Shown: positions 1-9,404, numbered from the stretch's first letter. The stretch: 64,000 nucleotides of DNA from Maribacter huludaoensis (GCF_029350945.1 NZ_JARKMS010000008.1:50443-114442), one strand, 5' to 3'. Numbers and translations are program-made. The notes: generated by a model not told the origin, from the letters alone.

Positions 1-1
1 A

Positions 2-1372
2 CCTAATGATGCATTGAATGCAGACGACATAGATTCTAACCTTTTTTGGCTGAGAAAAAAATTCACTGAACGCGGATTTAATAGTACCATTTTAGAAACC
101 AAAGGCCTACCCTTATTTTTTGCCGCTCTACCCATGGACGACAACAAGCCAACTATTTTGTTCTATATGCATTTAGATGGGCAATCTGTAGACGCTAAAA
201 AATGGGACCAACCTGATCCTTACAAAGTGGTGCTAAAATCTAAATCTGATAACGGTTGGAAGACCGAATCCTTTTCAGAATTAGATGATGACATCAACTA
301 TGATTGGCGACTTTTTGGAAGATCTACATCAGATGACAAAGGACCTATTGTTATGTTTTTAAATGCTATTGACGCACTTAAAAAAGATGGTATTGACATA
401 CCTTATAATGTAAAGGTGATTCTAGATAGCGAAGAAGAAAAAAGCAGCGCTCCGTTACCGCAAGCGGTACGCACCTATAAAGATTTATTGAAAGCTGATT
501 TTTTGGTAATAAACGATGGGCCGGTTCACGTTTCCGGGAAACCAACAATAGTTTATGGCTGCAGAGGAATTACAACATTATCAATTACATCTCACGGACC
601 TATAAAACCTCAGCATAGTGGTCATTACGGAAATTACGCTCCAAACCCAGGTTTTCAATTAGCACAACTTCTAGCAACTATGAAAGATGCAGATGGCAAA
701 GTTCTTATTAAAGGTTACTATGACGGAATCACCTTAGATGATGCAACATTAGAAATTCTAAAGAGTGTACCTGATAATATTGAAGAAATAAATAAGAACC
801 TAGCAATAGCAAATCCTGAAAAGGTAGGTAGTTTTTACCAAGAATCTCTTCAATACCCTTCCCTAAACATTAGAGGCCTAGGTTCTGGATGGATCGGCGA
901 TCAGGCAAGAACTATACTTCCTGCTACCGCTACAGCAGAATTAGATTTAAGACTTGTTCCAGAAACTGATGGTAACAGACTTAAAAAATTGGTAAAAGAA
1001 CACATCAAAAATCAAGGCTATCATATATTGGACACGGAACCCACTATGGATGATCGTTTGAAATATGATAAAATAGTAACGATTAAAGAAGGCACGGTTA
1101 CAGATGCGTTTCGTACGAATCTAAATAATCCGTTTGGGAACAATATTGTAAAAACAATGGAAAACAAATTTGGAGAAAAGCCCGTTCAAATCCGTATAAT
1201 GGGCGGTACGGTTCCTATTTCACCATTTATCAATGAACTGAAAATTCCTGCATTCATAATTCCTATGGTAAACCCAGATAACAATCAACATAGCCCCAAT
1301 GAGAATTTAAAAATAAGGCAGATTGCCTATGGTATAGAAACCTTTTATGCACTTCTAAGTTCCAAATTGTAA
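2..1372 (+). CDS. M20-family metallopeptidase (dipeptidase-like), 5' truncated
   Basis: Zinc peptidase of the M20/M28 clan, probably cleaving dipeptides or deacylating amino acids. The frame is open to the left edge and the only early start is a TTG at 14, so the true start lies outside the window. Counting from that TTG, metal-ligand motifs appear in family order: MHLDGQ (His53, Asp55), STSDDKG (Asp107), the catalytic and metal glutamates in LDSEEE (140-141), NDGP (about 168) and a final His in NNQHSPNE near the C terminus. The sequence GCRGITTLSI begins the lid/dimerisation domain. Upstream residues probably carry a signal peptide or lipobox, as in many flavobacterial members, but this cannot be seen. 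The substrate cannot be assigned. The family call is firm. Confidence 0.85.
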   Translation, partial: PNDALNADDIDSNLFWLRKKFTERGFNSTILETKGLPLFFAALPMDDNKPTILFYMHLDGQSVDAKKWDQPDPYKVVLKSKSDNGWKTESFSELDDDINYDWRLFGRSTSDDKGPIVMFLNAIDALKKDGIDIPYNVKVILDSEEEKSSAPLPQAVRTYKDLLKADFLVINDGPVHVSGKPTIVYGCRGITTLSITSHGPIKPQHSGHYGNYAPNPGFQLAQLLATMKDADGKVLIKGYYDGITLDDATLEILKSVPDNIEEINKNLAIANPEKVGSFYQESLQYPSLNIRGLGSGWIGDQARTILPATATAELDLRLVPETDGNRLKKLVKEHIKNQGYHILDTEPTMDDRLKYDKIVTIKEGTVTDAFRTNLNNPFGNNIVKTMENKFGEKPVQIRIMGGTVPISPFINELKIPAFIIPMVNPDNNQHSPNENLKIRQIAYGIETFYALLSSKL

Positions 1373-1386
1373 TATGCCGGCATATT
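1371..1386. repeat. Perfect 16-bp palindrome across the M20 peptidase stop codon
   Basis: AATATGCCGGCATATT is its own reverse complement and begins inside the TAA stop codon (1370-1372). No T-run follows, so it does not look like an intrinsic terminator. It could be a protein-binding site or chance. Confidence 0.4.
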
Positions 1387-1475
1387 GGAAATTACTAATA
1401 GTCCTTCATATAAATTTCAATTCAAATGTCTTAAACCTGCAAAATTATCGGCATAATAATTGAACTAAGTTCATT

Positions 1476-1913
1476 ATGATATTTAAACTGAACATATTTC
1501 TTTTTTCGATCTTTAGCTTGTTTACCGCATTTACTTTAGACGTTTCTAAGTCAACAGAAGAATTTAAAAACTCATTAAAGCGATTTCCGACTATGGTAGA
1601 ATCGCTACAACATGGAGAACAGTTTACTATTCAAATTACCTCTATAGGCTGTTTTCATGGCGAACGCCAAATTATAACCGTATTGAACAAGGACGATGTA
1701 TTAATTGCCCATTTTAAGGATAAGAGAAAAGTTTTATCTCCTTCGGATATTGATAAGTTCATAAGTTTTGAACTTCAATTAAGAAACATAGAATTTGGAG
1801 GTTGCACAACCATAGACACCTATGTTCTAAGCAACGACTTTGAATCTTTAAAATTTAGCGATAGCACGTGCAGTTGGTCTGGCTATAAAAGACTTCTAGC
1901 GCTATTCAAATAA
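1476..1913 (+). CDS. Hypothetical secreted protein, 145 aa
   Basis: Not recognised. The N terminus (about residues 1-22) is a hydrophobic stretch rich in Phe and Leu after Met-Ile-Phe-Lys, typical of a signal peptide, with no lipobox Cys. The mature part is about 120 residues with three cysteines (in IGCFHG, GGCTTI and STCSW), compatible with a small folded periplasmic or surface protein. It sits 100 bp after the M20 peptidase on the same strand, but a palindrome lies between them, so co-transcription is uncertain. It resembles small flavobacterial hypothetical proteins only in overall style, and no function is proposed. Start: ATG at 1476, the first possible and directly ahead of the signal peptide. 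Confidence 0.6.
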   Translation: MIFKLNIFLFSIFSLFTAFTLDVSKSTEEFKNSLKRFPTMVESLQHGEQFTIQITSIGCFHGERQIITVLNKDDVLIAHFKDKRKVLSPSDIDKFISFELQLRNIEFGGCTTIDTYVLSNDFESLKFSDSTCSWSGYKRLLALFK

Positions 1914-2256
1914 AAAAAGTGCCAAATTAAAAAAATCAAATTTTCAAATCACTGGCTTCAATTAAACTTGCGTCAAATGTGTGGTAACAATACATATTAT
2001 TGAATAATCTTTAAGAAATGTAAGCAAAACATCGCTCTAAAAATTTAAATACGGGCTACCGAACCGAGAAACTATTTATTAAATTACCGACCAAGCACTT
2101 GACAATCAATACACTAATCCTACAATAAGTTTAAACCGCAATTCATATAATTATCACAAAAACATCACGGAAGTTATCACAACTTGTTGATATTCTTGTG
2201 ACTACCCTGTTACATCAATTTCATTCATTTGTCTGTAACCAAAAAAAACAGGACAT
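1914..2256. other. Gene-free stretch upstream of the repeat lipoprotein
   Basis: About 340 bp without a convincing ORF. It is AT-rich and ends in an A-run (about 2240-2248) just ahead of the lipoprotein ATG, as usual for flavobacterial ribosome-binding regions. A weak inverted repeat GTTACA/TGTAAC (2209-2214 and 2234-2239) is present. No clear TTG-spacer-TAnnTTTG promoter was found. Confidence 0.4.
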
Positions 2257-4341
2257 ATGAAACATTTTAACTTTTTATCGATTTTAACACTCTTGCTAAT
2301 TATGGCAAGTTGCTCAGATGACGACAATGCCGTTGCAGATATCATTGTTCCTGCATCTGGCGATATTGCCGGTGGACCGTTCACTATTTGTGTTGATGGA
2401 ATACCGGATATGGTAAGTGGCATTACCTTGAACAGTGATACCTCTGCAGGCAGCTTAAGCAGTTGGGTCATAACAGATGATCAAAATAATATTTTAGGAC
2501 TTCCTCCTACTTTAGATGCCGTATATGGTGTTGACTTCGACGCTGCAGGGGCAGGAACTTGCCTTATTTGGTATCTACGCTATGAAGAAGGACTTGTAGG
2601 TTTAGAAATGGGCCTGAACACTAACAACCTTGAAGGCTCTTTTGATTTATCTAACTCAATTGAGGTACAACGAAATGAAACCGCTGCCGGTGTTCTTTCT
2701 GGCGGACCATATGAATTTACCGTTGACGGAAATGCAGATTTTGTTACAGATATTTCTTTGAACAGCGAAAACGCAATAGGTACTAATAGCACTTTTGTCA
2801 TTACCGACGATGAACTGAATATTCTTGGGTTACCGCCTACCATAGATGCTGTTAAAGAAGTTGATTTTGATATGGCCGGAAGCGGAGTATGCCTGATCTG
2901 GTATCTTCGTTTTGAAGATGGTCTAATTGGCGCAGAAGCCGGTATGAACGCAGGTGAACTTGAAGGTTGTTTTAGCCTATCCAACTCCATTCAGGTAACA
3001 AGGTTAGATGCCGCTAATGCGGGTACAATTTCCGGAGGACCGTTTAACTTTTGTGTTGATGGCGAAGTAGATAATGTATATGGTATTACCTTAGACAGTT
3101 CTAATGCAAAGGGAAGCAATAGCAGCTGGGTCATTACAGATGACCAAGGAAAAATCTTAGGATTGCCTCCAACATTAGATGCTGTTGAAGGAGTAGATTT
3201 TGATGACGCAGGTGCAGGCACTTGTCTAATTTGGTATTTACGCTATGAAGGTGAATTAACAGGACTAGCCATTGACATGAACGCCAATGATCTTCAGGGA
3301 AATTTCAACTTATCCAATTCTATAGAAGTAATACGCAGTAGAACAGAAGCTGGGCAGTTGACCGGTGGTCCATACAAATTTTATGTTGATGGCGAAGCAG
3401 ATTATGTTACAGACATAATGCTAGATGCATCTGATGCTTCCGGCACCAATAGCACATGGGTCATTACGGATGAGGATTTAAATATTTTGGGACTTCCACC
3501 AACATTAGATGCCGTAAGAGGTGTTAACTTTGATGCTGCAGGTGCGGGTACATGCCTAATATGGTATTTGAGATATGAAGACGGATTGGAAGGTGCAACA
3601 ATGGGGAGCAATGCAGCAGATTTATCCGGTTGTTTTGATCTATCCAACCCAATAGAAGTTCAAAGGATACAAGGTGTAAATGCCGGTACGCTAGAAGGTG
3701 GTCCGTTCAGTTTTTGTGTTGACGGCGAAGTTGACAATGTTTACGGTATTTCTTTGGACAACTCTACCGCTACAGGTTCACAAAGTACATGGATCATTAC
3801 CGATGATCAAGGAAAAATATTAGGTTTACCTCCTACACTAGAAGCTGTTGAAGGAGTTAATTTTGACGGAGCGGGTGCCGGAACTTGCCTTATATGGTAC
3901 GCACGTTATGAAGGTGAAATCAGCGGATTACAAGTTGATATGAATGCAAATAACGTTTCCGGAAACTTTGCCTTATCAAATCCGTTAACGGTGGTAAGAA
4001 CGGAAACGCACGCAGGAACGCTAACCGGTGGTCCTTTTGAATTTATAGTTGATGAAACTTCTGATTACGTAACCGGTATTTCCGTTAACAACGAAAATGC
4101 TTCGGGTGCCAATAGTTCTTTTATAATCACTGACGAAACAGGTAGAATACTAGGCTTACCTCCTACTATTGAAGATCTTAACTCAGTAGACTTTAATGCA
4201 GCTGGCGAAGGAACTTGTTTTATCTATTATATAAGATATGAAGACGGACTGACCGGTATGGAACCCGGTTGGACATTTGATGAATTCAATGGTTGCTTTG
4301 ATATTTCCAATTCAATAGAAGTAGTTCGAAAGGTTCATTAA
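2257..4341 (+). CDS. Surface lipoprotein with six alternating ~110-aa repeats
   Basis: Predicted lipoprotein of unknown function. Residues 1-18 form a signal peptide with lipobox IMAS-Cys19, followed directly by SDDD. Acidic residues at this place act as a surface-export signal for Bacteroidota lipoproteins, so surface exposure is inferred. The rest is six tandem units, each opening with GGP-x-x-F-x-VDG and carrying WVITDD, ILGLPPT, GVDFDxAG, TCLIWYLRYE and LSNSIEV. GGP codons fall at 2371, 2701, 3034, 3364, 3697 and 4027, giving steps of 330, 333, 330, 333 and 330 bp. Odd units have Cys in the first strand (FCVDG) and even units near the end (GCFDLSN); all have the TCLIWY-type Cys. The domain family is not recognised. 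A beta-sandwich fold is a guess from the alternating hydrophobic pattern. Confidence 0.8.
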   Translation: MKHFNFLSILTLLLIMASCSDDDNAVADIIVPASGDIAGGPFTICVDGIPDMVSGITLNSDTSAGSLSSWVITDDQNNILGLPPTLDAVYGVDFDAAGAGTCLIWYLRYEEGLVGLEMGLNTNNLEGSFDLSNSIEVQRNETAAGVLSGGPYEFTVDGNADFVTDISLNSENAIGTNSTFVITDDELNILGLPPTIDAVKEVDFDMAGSGVCLIWYLRFEDGLIGAEAGMNAGELEGCFSLSNSIQVTRLDAANAGTISGGPFNFCVDGEVDNVYGITLDSSNAKGSNSSWVITDDQGKILGLPPTLDAVEGVDFDDAGAGTCLIWYLRYEGELTGLAIDMNANDLQGNFNLSNSIEVIRSRTEAGQLTGGPYKFYVDGEADYVTDIMLDASDASGTNSTWVITDEDLNILGLPPTLDAVRGVNFDAAGAGTCLIWYLRYEDGLEGATMGSNAADLSGCFDLSNPIEVQRIQGVNAGTLEGGPFSFCVDGEVDNVYGISLDNSTATGSQSTWIITDDQGKILGLPPTLEAVEGVNFDGAGAGTCLIWYARYEGEISGLQVDMNANNVSGNFALSNPLTVVRTETHAGTLTGGPFEFIVDETSDYVTGISVNNENASGANSSFIITDETGRILGLPPTIEDLNSVDFNAAGEGTCFIYYIRYEDGLTGMEPGWTFDEFNGCFDISNSIEVVRKVH
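2371..4341 (+). repeat. Three 663-bp super-repeats in the lipoprotein gene
   Basis: Odd units start at 2371, 3034 and 3697, even units at 2701, 3364 and 4027: each type recurs at exactly 663 bp. The even-to-odd linker has one extra residue (e.g. ANAGT against EAGQ), which explains 330 versus 333. Confidence 0.9.
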
Positions 4342-4360
4342 TCTTAATAGCTTTAAATAA

Positions 4361-4395
4361 AAAAGGCTCTGCAGTTTTATTGCAGAGCCTTTTTA
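4361..4395. terminator. Bidirectional terminator between repeat lipoprotein and ppc
   Basis: Stem AAGGCTCTGCA with TGCAGAGCCTT around a 7-nt loop, A-run on the left and T-run on the right. It serves the convergent lipoprotein gene (plus) and ppc (minus). Confidence 0.85.
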
Positions 4396-4412
4396 CTTTC
4401 TATTATTGACTA

Positions 4413-6959
4413 TTATGCCGAATTTCTACTGGCATTGATATTACCATAAAGAGATCTTGTTACAATCTTCTCATACAATTCTTTATACTGGGTACCCTCG
4501 CCAATTCTTTGAAGAGCATATTGTTGAATTACCAATAGTGGCAATACAATATTCTCACGAATTTTGATAGACTCTCTAGAAATTGCTTCTTTCTTCATCA
4601 ATATTTCCATACCTGAAAGTTTTAAAAGCATTGCTTTTGATAATTCATATTCAGCATGGAGAATTTCCCAAAACGCACCATATTCTTTATTCTCTTTCAT
4701 ATAACTGGTCAATTCAAAATAGCATTTGGTAAGACTCATCATACTATTCATCATCAATGCCTGAAAGAACGGTACATCCTTATATAATCTTTTAGCCTCT
4801 TCCAATCTACCATCATCTTCCAATGTCTTTAACGCGGTGCCAATACCGTAGTATCCTGGTACATTCTGCTTTAGCTGACTCCAAGAACCAACAAAGGAAA
4901 TAGCTCTTAAATCTGAAAGTTCCAGTTTTGCCTTATTTCCCCTTTTACCTGGCCTACTCCCAATATTTGCTTTGGTATAGTATTTTAAGGTGCTCATGTT
5001 CTCTAAGTATGGCATGAACTTATTATGGTGTTTTAGGTCATCATACTTTTTAAAACTTAATTCTGACAGCTCTTCAATCAACTCTCTATCAGCATCAGAT
5101 ATAACAATTTCTTTTCCTAAGATAGTATTTGACAGTCCTGCGGTCAATAGTTGCTCACTATTATAGATAAACTGTTCTTTTGTACCGTATGTACTGGTTA
5201 TGGTCTGACCTTGAATGGTCAATTGAATTTCGTTGTTGGCAACCTTATTGGTCTGTGCCGCATAAAAACGATGTGTTTTACCACCACCCCTTGCCGGTGG
5301 TCCTCCTCTACCATCAAAGAAAATGGCCGCTATATCATTTTCATCACAAACCTGTGACAACTCTTCCTTCGTTTTTAAAATAGACCAGTTTGCCTTTAAG
5401 TAACCACCATCTTTGGTACCATCAGAAAAACCGAGCATGATAGTCTGCTTGTTATTTCTATTTTCTAAATGTGCTTTATACTCCGGTAAACCGAATAAAA
5501 ATCTCATAGTATCTTGAGCAGTATCCATGCCGTTCATAGTTTCGAACAACGGTACAATATCAAAAGTAATTTTCTTATCTGCCCAACCGCACCATCTAAA
5601 CAATGCGTAAACAAAAAGAATAGAGAACTTATCTTCAGAGTTACTAATAATATATCTATTACAACCTTCTTCGCCGTTCTTATCCTGTATAGTCTGTAAC
5701 TGAAGTATGTTCTTGATCGTATCTTTTACAATATCCTCCTCATAATCATCTGGCACTAACTGCAATTTCTCGTGCAGTAAAATATCGATCAATTTCTCTT
5801 CAGATAATTCACTAAGCTCCTCCTTGATTAAACCGTTCTTTTTCAAGACCTCTATCATGACCTTAGTATGCATACTATGGTCTTGACGAATATCTATAGT
5901 TGCAAAATGTACTTTAAAGATTTTTACTTTATCAATAAATTTCTCTAGATCTTTTAAGTAAAGGCTTTGATATTTATCAATTAAAATTAATCTGATTTCT
6001 TCTAAAGGCACAATTAAATCTTCATAGCCTATATCCTTGGAACTATCGAACATTGCCGTATACAGATTGGACCTTAATTTTTCTATAGGTCCTTGTACAT
6101 CTTTAAAAGTCAATTTATGCACCAACCCTTTTAAATCATTGTAATAGCACTTCATTAAGGTTAAACGAAGCTCGTTCATGACGTCTCTTGTAATATCCGC
6201 AGTTACAAACGGGTTACCGTCACGGTCACCACCGGGCCAGAAACCTAATTTTACAATATCATGATTTTCAAATTGTTTAGAACCGGTACTGCCTTTTATA
6301 TATGCGTACATATCACCAATAGCATCATAGTATACATGCCTTAGTGTGTAAATAATATTTTTTGCCTCATCTAAAGGGGTAGGTTTCTTGGCATTGATCA
6401 ATGAAGTTAACCCTAATTGTTGCAAGCCTACATCGATCTCATCGATTTTATCTTCTAAAATTAATGTTCTTAGGTTTGTAATAATATCTAAAACTGCAGG
6501 CGTATAAAATTGAGTTGGGTGCGCCGTAAGAACAATACGAGCGCTAAATGTGCTTAATTTGTCCCATATGGTGTCCCAGGATTTATTTTTTTCAACTAAT
6601 TGAAAATAATCTTTTAAGGACAAGGAACTAGAGTGTTTATGCAGTTTTGGGAAAGCGGCATCTTCTACACTATCATAAAGAACTACTTGGCGCTCTACAT
6701 ACTGTATGATGCGAAACATAAAATCTATCTGCTCTTTTTCAGATTTTATGGCTACAAAATTTTCGAAAAAATTCTCTAGTATTTCTTTTGGGTTAAGACC
6801 ATTGCTCAATCCCTTTTCAGATTGATTGAGCAATAGTGGGATTAACATACCCACATTCTCAATATTCTCATAAGGTAGGTTTAAGAATAGACTATTATAG
6901 ACATTGAATTTATTTTGGACAGACTTCTTAAATTCTGCCAACCTTTCTTGTTGTTGCAT
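4413..6959 (-). CDS. ppc: Phosphoenolpyruvate carboxylase
   Basis: Carboxylates phosphoenolpyruvate with bicarbonate to oxaloacetate, refilling the TCA cycle in the cytoplasm. At 848 residues it fits the bacterial family (about 850-930). Motifs seen: catalytic His147 in VLTAHPTQ, GFWPGGDRDGNPFVT, LGFSDGTKDGG, the glycine-rich FFDGRGGPPARGGG loop, GSRPGKR, and the C terminus ending RNSA where RNTG is usual. The last change (Thr-Gly to Ser-Ala) is conservative and sits at the C-terminal active-site tail. It is monocistronic: convergent with the lipoprotein gene across a shared terminator, with about 300 bp before the next upstream gene. ATG at 6959 follows an A-rich leader. Confidence 0.97.
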   Translation of the reverse strand: MQQQERLAEFKKSVQNKFNVYNSLFLNLPYENIENVGMLIPLLLNQSEKGLSNGLNPKEILENFFENFVAIKSEKEQIDFMFRIIQYVERQVVLYDSVEDAAFPKLHKHSSSLSLKDYFQLVEKNKSWDTIWDKLSTFSARIVLTAHPTQFYTPAVLDIITNLRTLILEDKIDEIDVGLQQLGLTSLINAKKPTPLDEAKNIIYTLRHVYYDAIGDMYAYIKGSTGSKQFENHDIVKLGFWPGGDRDGNPFVTADITRDVMNELRLTLMKCYYNDLKGLVHKLTFKDVQGPIEKLRSNLYTAMFDSSKDIGYEDLIVPLEEIRLILIDKYQSLYLKDLEKFIDKVKIFKVHFATIDIRQDHSMHTKVMIEVLKKNGLIKEELSELSEEKLIDILLHEKLQLVPDDYEEDIVKDTIKNILQLQTIQDKNGEEGCNRYIISNSEDKFSILFVYALFRWCGWADKKITFDIVPLFETMNGMDTAQDTMRFLFGLPEYKAHLENRNNKQTIMLGFSDGTKDGGYLKANWSILKTKEELSQVCDENDIAAIFFDGRGGPPARGGGKTHRFYAAQTNKVANNEIQLTIQGQTITSTYGTKEQFIYNSEQLLTAGLSNTILGKEIVISDADRELIEELSELSFKKYDDLKHHNKFMPYLENMSTLKYYTKANIGSRPGKRGNKAKLELSDLRAISFVGSWSQLKQNVPGYYGIGTALKTLEDDGRLEEAKRLYKDVPFFQALMMNSMMSLTKCYFELTSYMKENKEYGAFWEILHAEYELSKAMLLKLSGMEILMKKEAISRESIKIRENIVLPLLVIQQYALQRIGEGTQYKELYEKIVTRSLYGNINASRNSA

Positions 6960-7190
6960 ATATCAAAAAACTTTACGCCGTACCATTACGGCAAACTTTC
7001 TAAAATTCGAACATAAATATCGCTATTCCTAGATAATTTAAAGCATCCTTTTCGTGAAATATCATATTCGTAGAAGTATACCACAAAATTGTCTGTATTG
7101 ACAACAAATAATTCAAAATACGTTACAAGCTATCTATCTTTACAGTGTAAATAAGTAATAAAATTTTTCATTTTCATATAGTGTTCTCGT

Positions 7191-7223
7191 AAAAGAGTCT
7201 TGTCTTAAAAGCAAGACTCTTTT
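7191..7223 (-). terminator. Rho-independent terminator after UDG-like gene
   Basis: Stem AAGAGTCTTG with CAAGACTCTT around a 9-nt loop, flanked by A- and T-runs. It lies 34 bp past the stop of the minus-strand gene ending at 7257. The remainder of 6960-7256 shows no gene and should hold the ppc promoter. Confidence 0.75.
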
Positions 7224-7256
7224 TAGTTTGTAGAAATTTTAAAAACATTTTTACAT

Positions 7257-7925
7257 CTAAAAGTGAACTTGGTATTGAAGAACCCTAAAATCCAAGGTAT
7301 TGAACCTAGGGTTTTCCCTTTTCATTCTCTTATAACTTTCAAGACTACCCACAGCCCTATTGGCGGCACCAGAAGGAGCTATCAAAGAAACTGTCTTAAT
7401 GATAGTTTTGGTAATGGGATGCACAAACTTATGAATTCGTGGCACGTCATTGGAAATAATATGCAGTGCAACATTATTTTCGCGCAAATGTTTTCTGAAC
7501 AAAAACTCAGGACCATTTTTACTGTTCCCTCCTGTAAACAATAAGGTTGTTACCTTAGGATACTTTTCTAGATAGCCCAATACATTTCGTAATTTAACAT
7601 TCTGCATACCAATATCCGAGGCATCTATTTTTTCTCTTTCGGCAGAAGCTACAATATCACAAACACCAATTTTTCTTGCTTTTAAAAATGATTTACGTTG
7701 CTCTATGGCCTCATAGGTTGTTTCATATTTAAGATGTAAATTGAATATTCTGTCTAAAATGGGCCAAAGCTGACCATCACGGCTTCCGTAACAAAAATTT
7801 ACATCGCCCTCTTTTAAATCTCCAGTGGTAAAACGTGGGGGCGGCAACGTACCTACAATTAATTTTTCAGTAGATTCATTAATAAACGGCTCATACGGAT
7901 GCGTGTGTTGAAATTTCTTTTGCAT
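7257..7925 (-). CDS. Uracil-DNA-glycosylase-superfamily protein
   Basis: Member of the UDG-like fold family, probably a DNA base-excision glycosylase, although the substrate base is not established. Visible support: LIVGTLPPPRF near the N terminus (family motif 1 is usually a Gly-Xaa-Xaa-Pro loop), a central TLLFTGG strand and a C-terminal SLIAPSGAANRA segment resembling the leucine-loop motif, with Ser-Gly where classical enzymes have His-Pro-Ser. The typical water-activating Asp/His pair cannot be identified, so catalysis differs from Ung. Length is 222 aa. It is divergent from the THX gene, with an 83-bp gap. The family call is moderate and activity is inference. Confidence 0.65.
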   Translation of the reverse strand: MQKKFQHTHPYEPFINESTEKLIVGTLPPPRFTTGDLKEGDVNFCYGSRDGQLWPILDRIFNLHLKYETTYEAIEQRKSFLKARKIGVCDIVASAEREKIDASDIGMQNVKLRNVLGYLEKYPKVTTLLFTGGNSKNGPEFLFRKHLRENNVALHIISNDVPRIHKFVHPITKTIIKTVSLIAPSGAANRAVGSLESYKRMKRENPRFNTLDFRVLQYQVHF

Positions 7926-8008
7926 TAGTGTTTTATTCTCTTGAGCTTATTTTACAGCCAAATCTTCTCTAATTTACCAACTTAAACAGAAATCAAAGAA
8001 AACGAGAT

Positions 8009-8137
8009 ATGGGAAAAGGAGATAAGAAATCTAGAAAAGGAAAAATATCCAATAACTCTTACGGGACTAGAAGACCCCGTAAAATTAAAAAGAGACCTAC
8101 GGTAGAAGAAAAAATAAAAATCAATAAAAAGAAATAA
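8009..8137 (+). CDS. 30S ribosomal protein THX
   Basis: A 42-residue, very basic protein beginning MGKGDKKSRKGKI and containing SYGTRRPRKIKK. This matches the Thermus THX pattern (MGKGD, then basic residues, GKI, YG, RPRK). THX lies at the top of the 30S head and stabilises 16S rRNA contacts. The Bacteroidota form has a short extra tail, here VEEKIKINKKK. The ATG is at 8009 and the TAA at 8135. It stands alone between the UDG-like gene (divergent) and a small lipoprotein gene (convergent, 2-bp gap). It is easily missed because of its size, but the identity is clear. Confidence 0.9.
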   Translation: MGKGDKKSRKGKISNNSYGTRRPRKIKKRPTVEEKIKINKKK

Positions 8138-8139
8138 AC

Positions 8140-8505
8140 TTAATTATCAATTTTGAAGGTCAAGTTTACTTGGTTCTCTTCATCTAAAGAAATCTCATAC
8201 GTATAAAAACCAATTGGCAAAGTATCCATAGACATTTCTACAGGTACATAATTTAAGCTAGTAGAATCTGTAAGTATTGATAATGCAGTATACGCATAAG
8301 CCCTTTCAAACTCCATGTATTCTGAAAATTCACCTGCCTCAATATTCTCATAAACGGTATCATTTTCTACAATGCGTACTTCGCTAAAAAAAACTTCCGT
8401 ACTGTTTTGAACGCGAATATTGACCAAGTTAACTTCATCATCCCTATCTGTACAAGAGAATAGAACACCAAGACATATAACAGCAAACAAAACAACCCTT
8501 TTCAT
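8140..8505 (-). CDS. Small surface-type lipoprotein, function unknown
   Basis: Not recognised beyond being a lipoprotein of about 121 residues. Starting at the ATG at 8505 gives MKRVVLFAVICLGVLFSC, a clean signal peptide with lipobox LFSC, then TDRDDE, an acidic run that suggests surface export. A longer reading from 8541 would put twelve unlikely residues ahead of the signal and is rejected. The mature part is rich in Val, Glu and Tyr, consistent with a beta-rich fold. It lies 46 bp after yaaA on the same strand and may share its transcript. Confidence 0.65.
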   Translation of the reverse strand: MKRVVLFAVICLGVLFSCTDRDDEVNLVNIRVQNSTEVFFSEVRIVENDTVYENIEAGEFSEYMEFERAYAYTALSILTDSTSLNYVPVEMSMDTLPIGFYTYEISLDEENQVNLTFKIDN

Positions 8506-8551
8506 AGACGTATTTTTATATACTAAAGAACGAAAAAGCAATGATTATATT

Positions 8552-9313
8552 TTATCTAATAAAGACAGGTTCATTTTCTTTTAAAGTATGTTCTTTACTA
8601 AATTGGTAATCATCTAAATTGAACCCTTTTATATCTTCTAAAGTTCTGGCATCAGCATCTATGATATATCTTACCATTGCTCCCCTAGCTTTTTTAGCAA
8701 AGAAGCTTATAATCTTCAATTTATCGTTCTTCCAATCTTTGAATACGGGAGTAATTATTTCTGCCTTTATTTTTTTAGGTTTCAAGGCACTGTAATATTC
8801 ATTACTAGCTAGGTTCACTAAAAGCTCGCCATCTGCCATCTCATTGTTTAAATGATCGGTAAGTCTCTCTCCCCAATATTCGTACAAGTTTTTCTTTCTT
8901 CCTATTTTTAAGGAAGTACCCATTTCTAAACGGTAAGGTTGCATTAAATCTAACGGTTTTAAGATACCGTACTGCCCAGACAAAATTCTTAGAGTCTTTT
9001 GTAGTTTCTCTATTTTTTCTTCTGTCAACGTATATGCATCCAAACCTTGATAAACATCTCCGCTAAAAGCATAAACCGCTGGTCTTGCATTTTGTGGTGT
9101 AAAGGGTACGGTAAAATCTTGATTACGTTGCCAATTCAATTCTGCCAAATTATCTGAAATGGACATCAGCTCAGCAAGTGCTTTTGGTTTCTTTTTCTTA
9201 AGAACTTTGTTCAGCTTTTCGGCATCATCAATAAATTCTGGAGAAGTATATTTGGTTGTTGGCAACTCACTTTCATAATTTAATGACTTGGCCGGAGAAA
9301 TAACAATTTTCAT
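8552..9313 (-). CDS. yaaA: Peroxide stress protein YaaA (UPF0246)
   Basis: 253-residue cytoplasmic member of the YaaA/DUF328 family. In E. coli YaaA lowers free intracellular iron during H2O2 stress and binds DNA. Family landmarks: the [14 protein letters not shown] start, [44 protein letters not shown] and the C-terminal [14 protein letters not shown]. The length is standard (about 255). A TAnnTTTG element sits about 20 bp upstream of the ATG on the minus strand. Peroxide control in this organism is inference from the family. Confidence 0.95.
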   Translation of the reverse strand: MKIVISPAKSLNYESELPTTKYTSPEFIDDAEKLNKVLKKKKPKALAELMSISDNLAELNWQRNQDFTVPFTPQNARPAVYAFSGDVYQGLDAYTLTEEKIEKLQKTLRILSGQYGILKPLDLMQPYRLEMGTSLKIGRKKNLYEYWGERLTDHLNNEMADGELLVNLASNEYYSALKPKKIKAEIITPVFKDWKNDKLKIISFFAKKARGAMVRYIIDADARTLEDIKGFNLDDYQFSKEHTLKENEPVFIR

Positions 9314-9332
9314 AGTACAATTTTAATATTCC

Positions 9333-9366
9333 CAAAAATAAACAGGATAATCTGTAAGACCTACAA
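9333..9366 (-). promoter_or_regulatory. Candidate flavobacterial promoter of yaaA
   Basis: On the minus strand TTG (9364-9366) is followed after 23 nt by TATTTTTG (9333-9340), fitting the Bacteroidota TTG-spacer-TAnnTTTG pattern at the long end of its spacing range. Confidence 0.4.
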
Positions 9367-9404
9367 AAGATAAAAAAGAGTTTAAATAGTGGTATTGGCC
9401 AAAC

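Noticed and set aside
2580..3647. Minus-strand open readings across the lipoprotein repeats
   Set aside because: They mirror the repeat pattern of the plus-strand gene and carry no recognisable motif.
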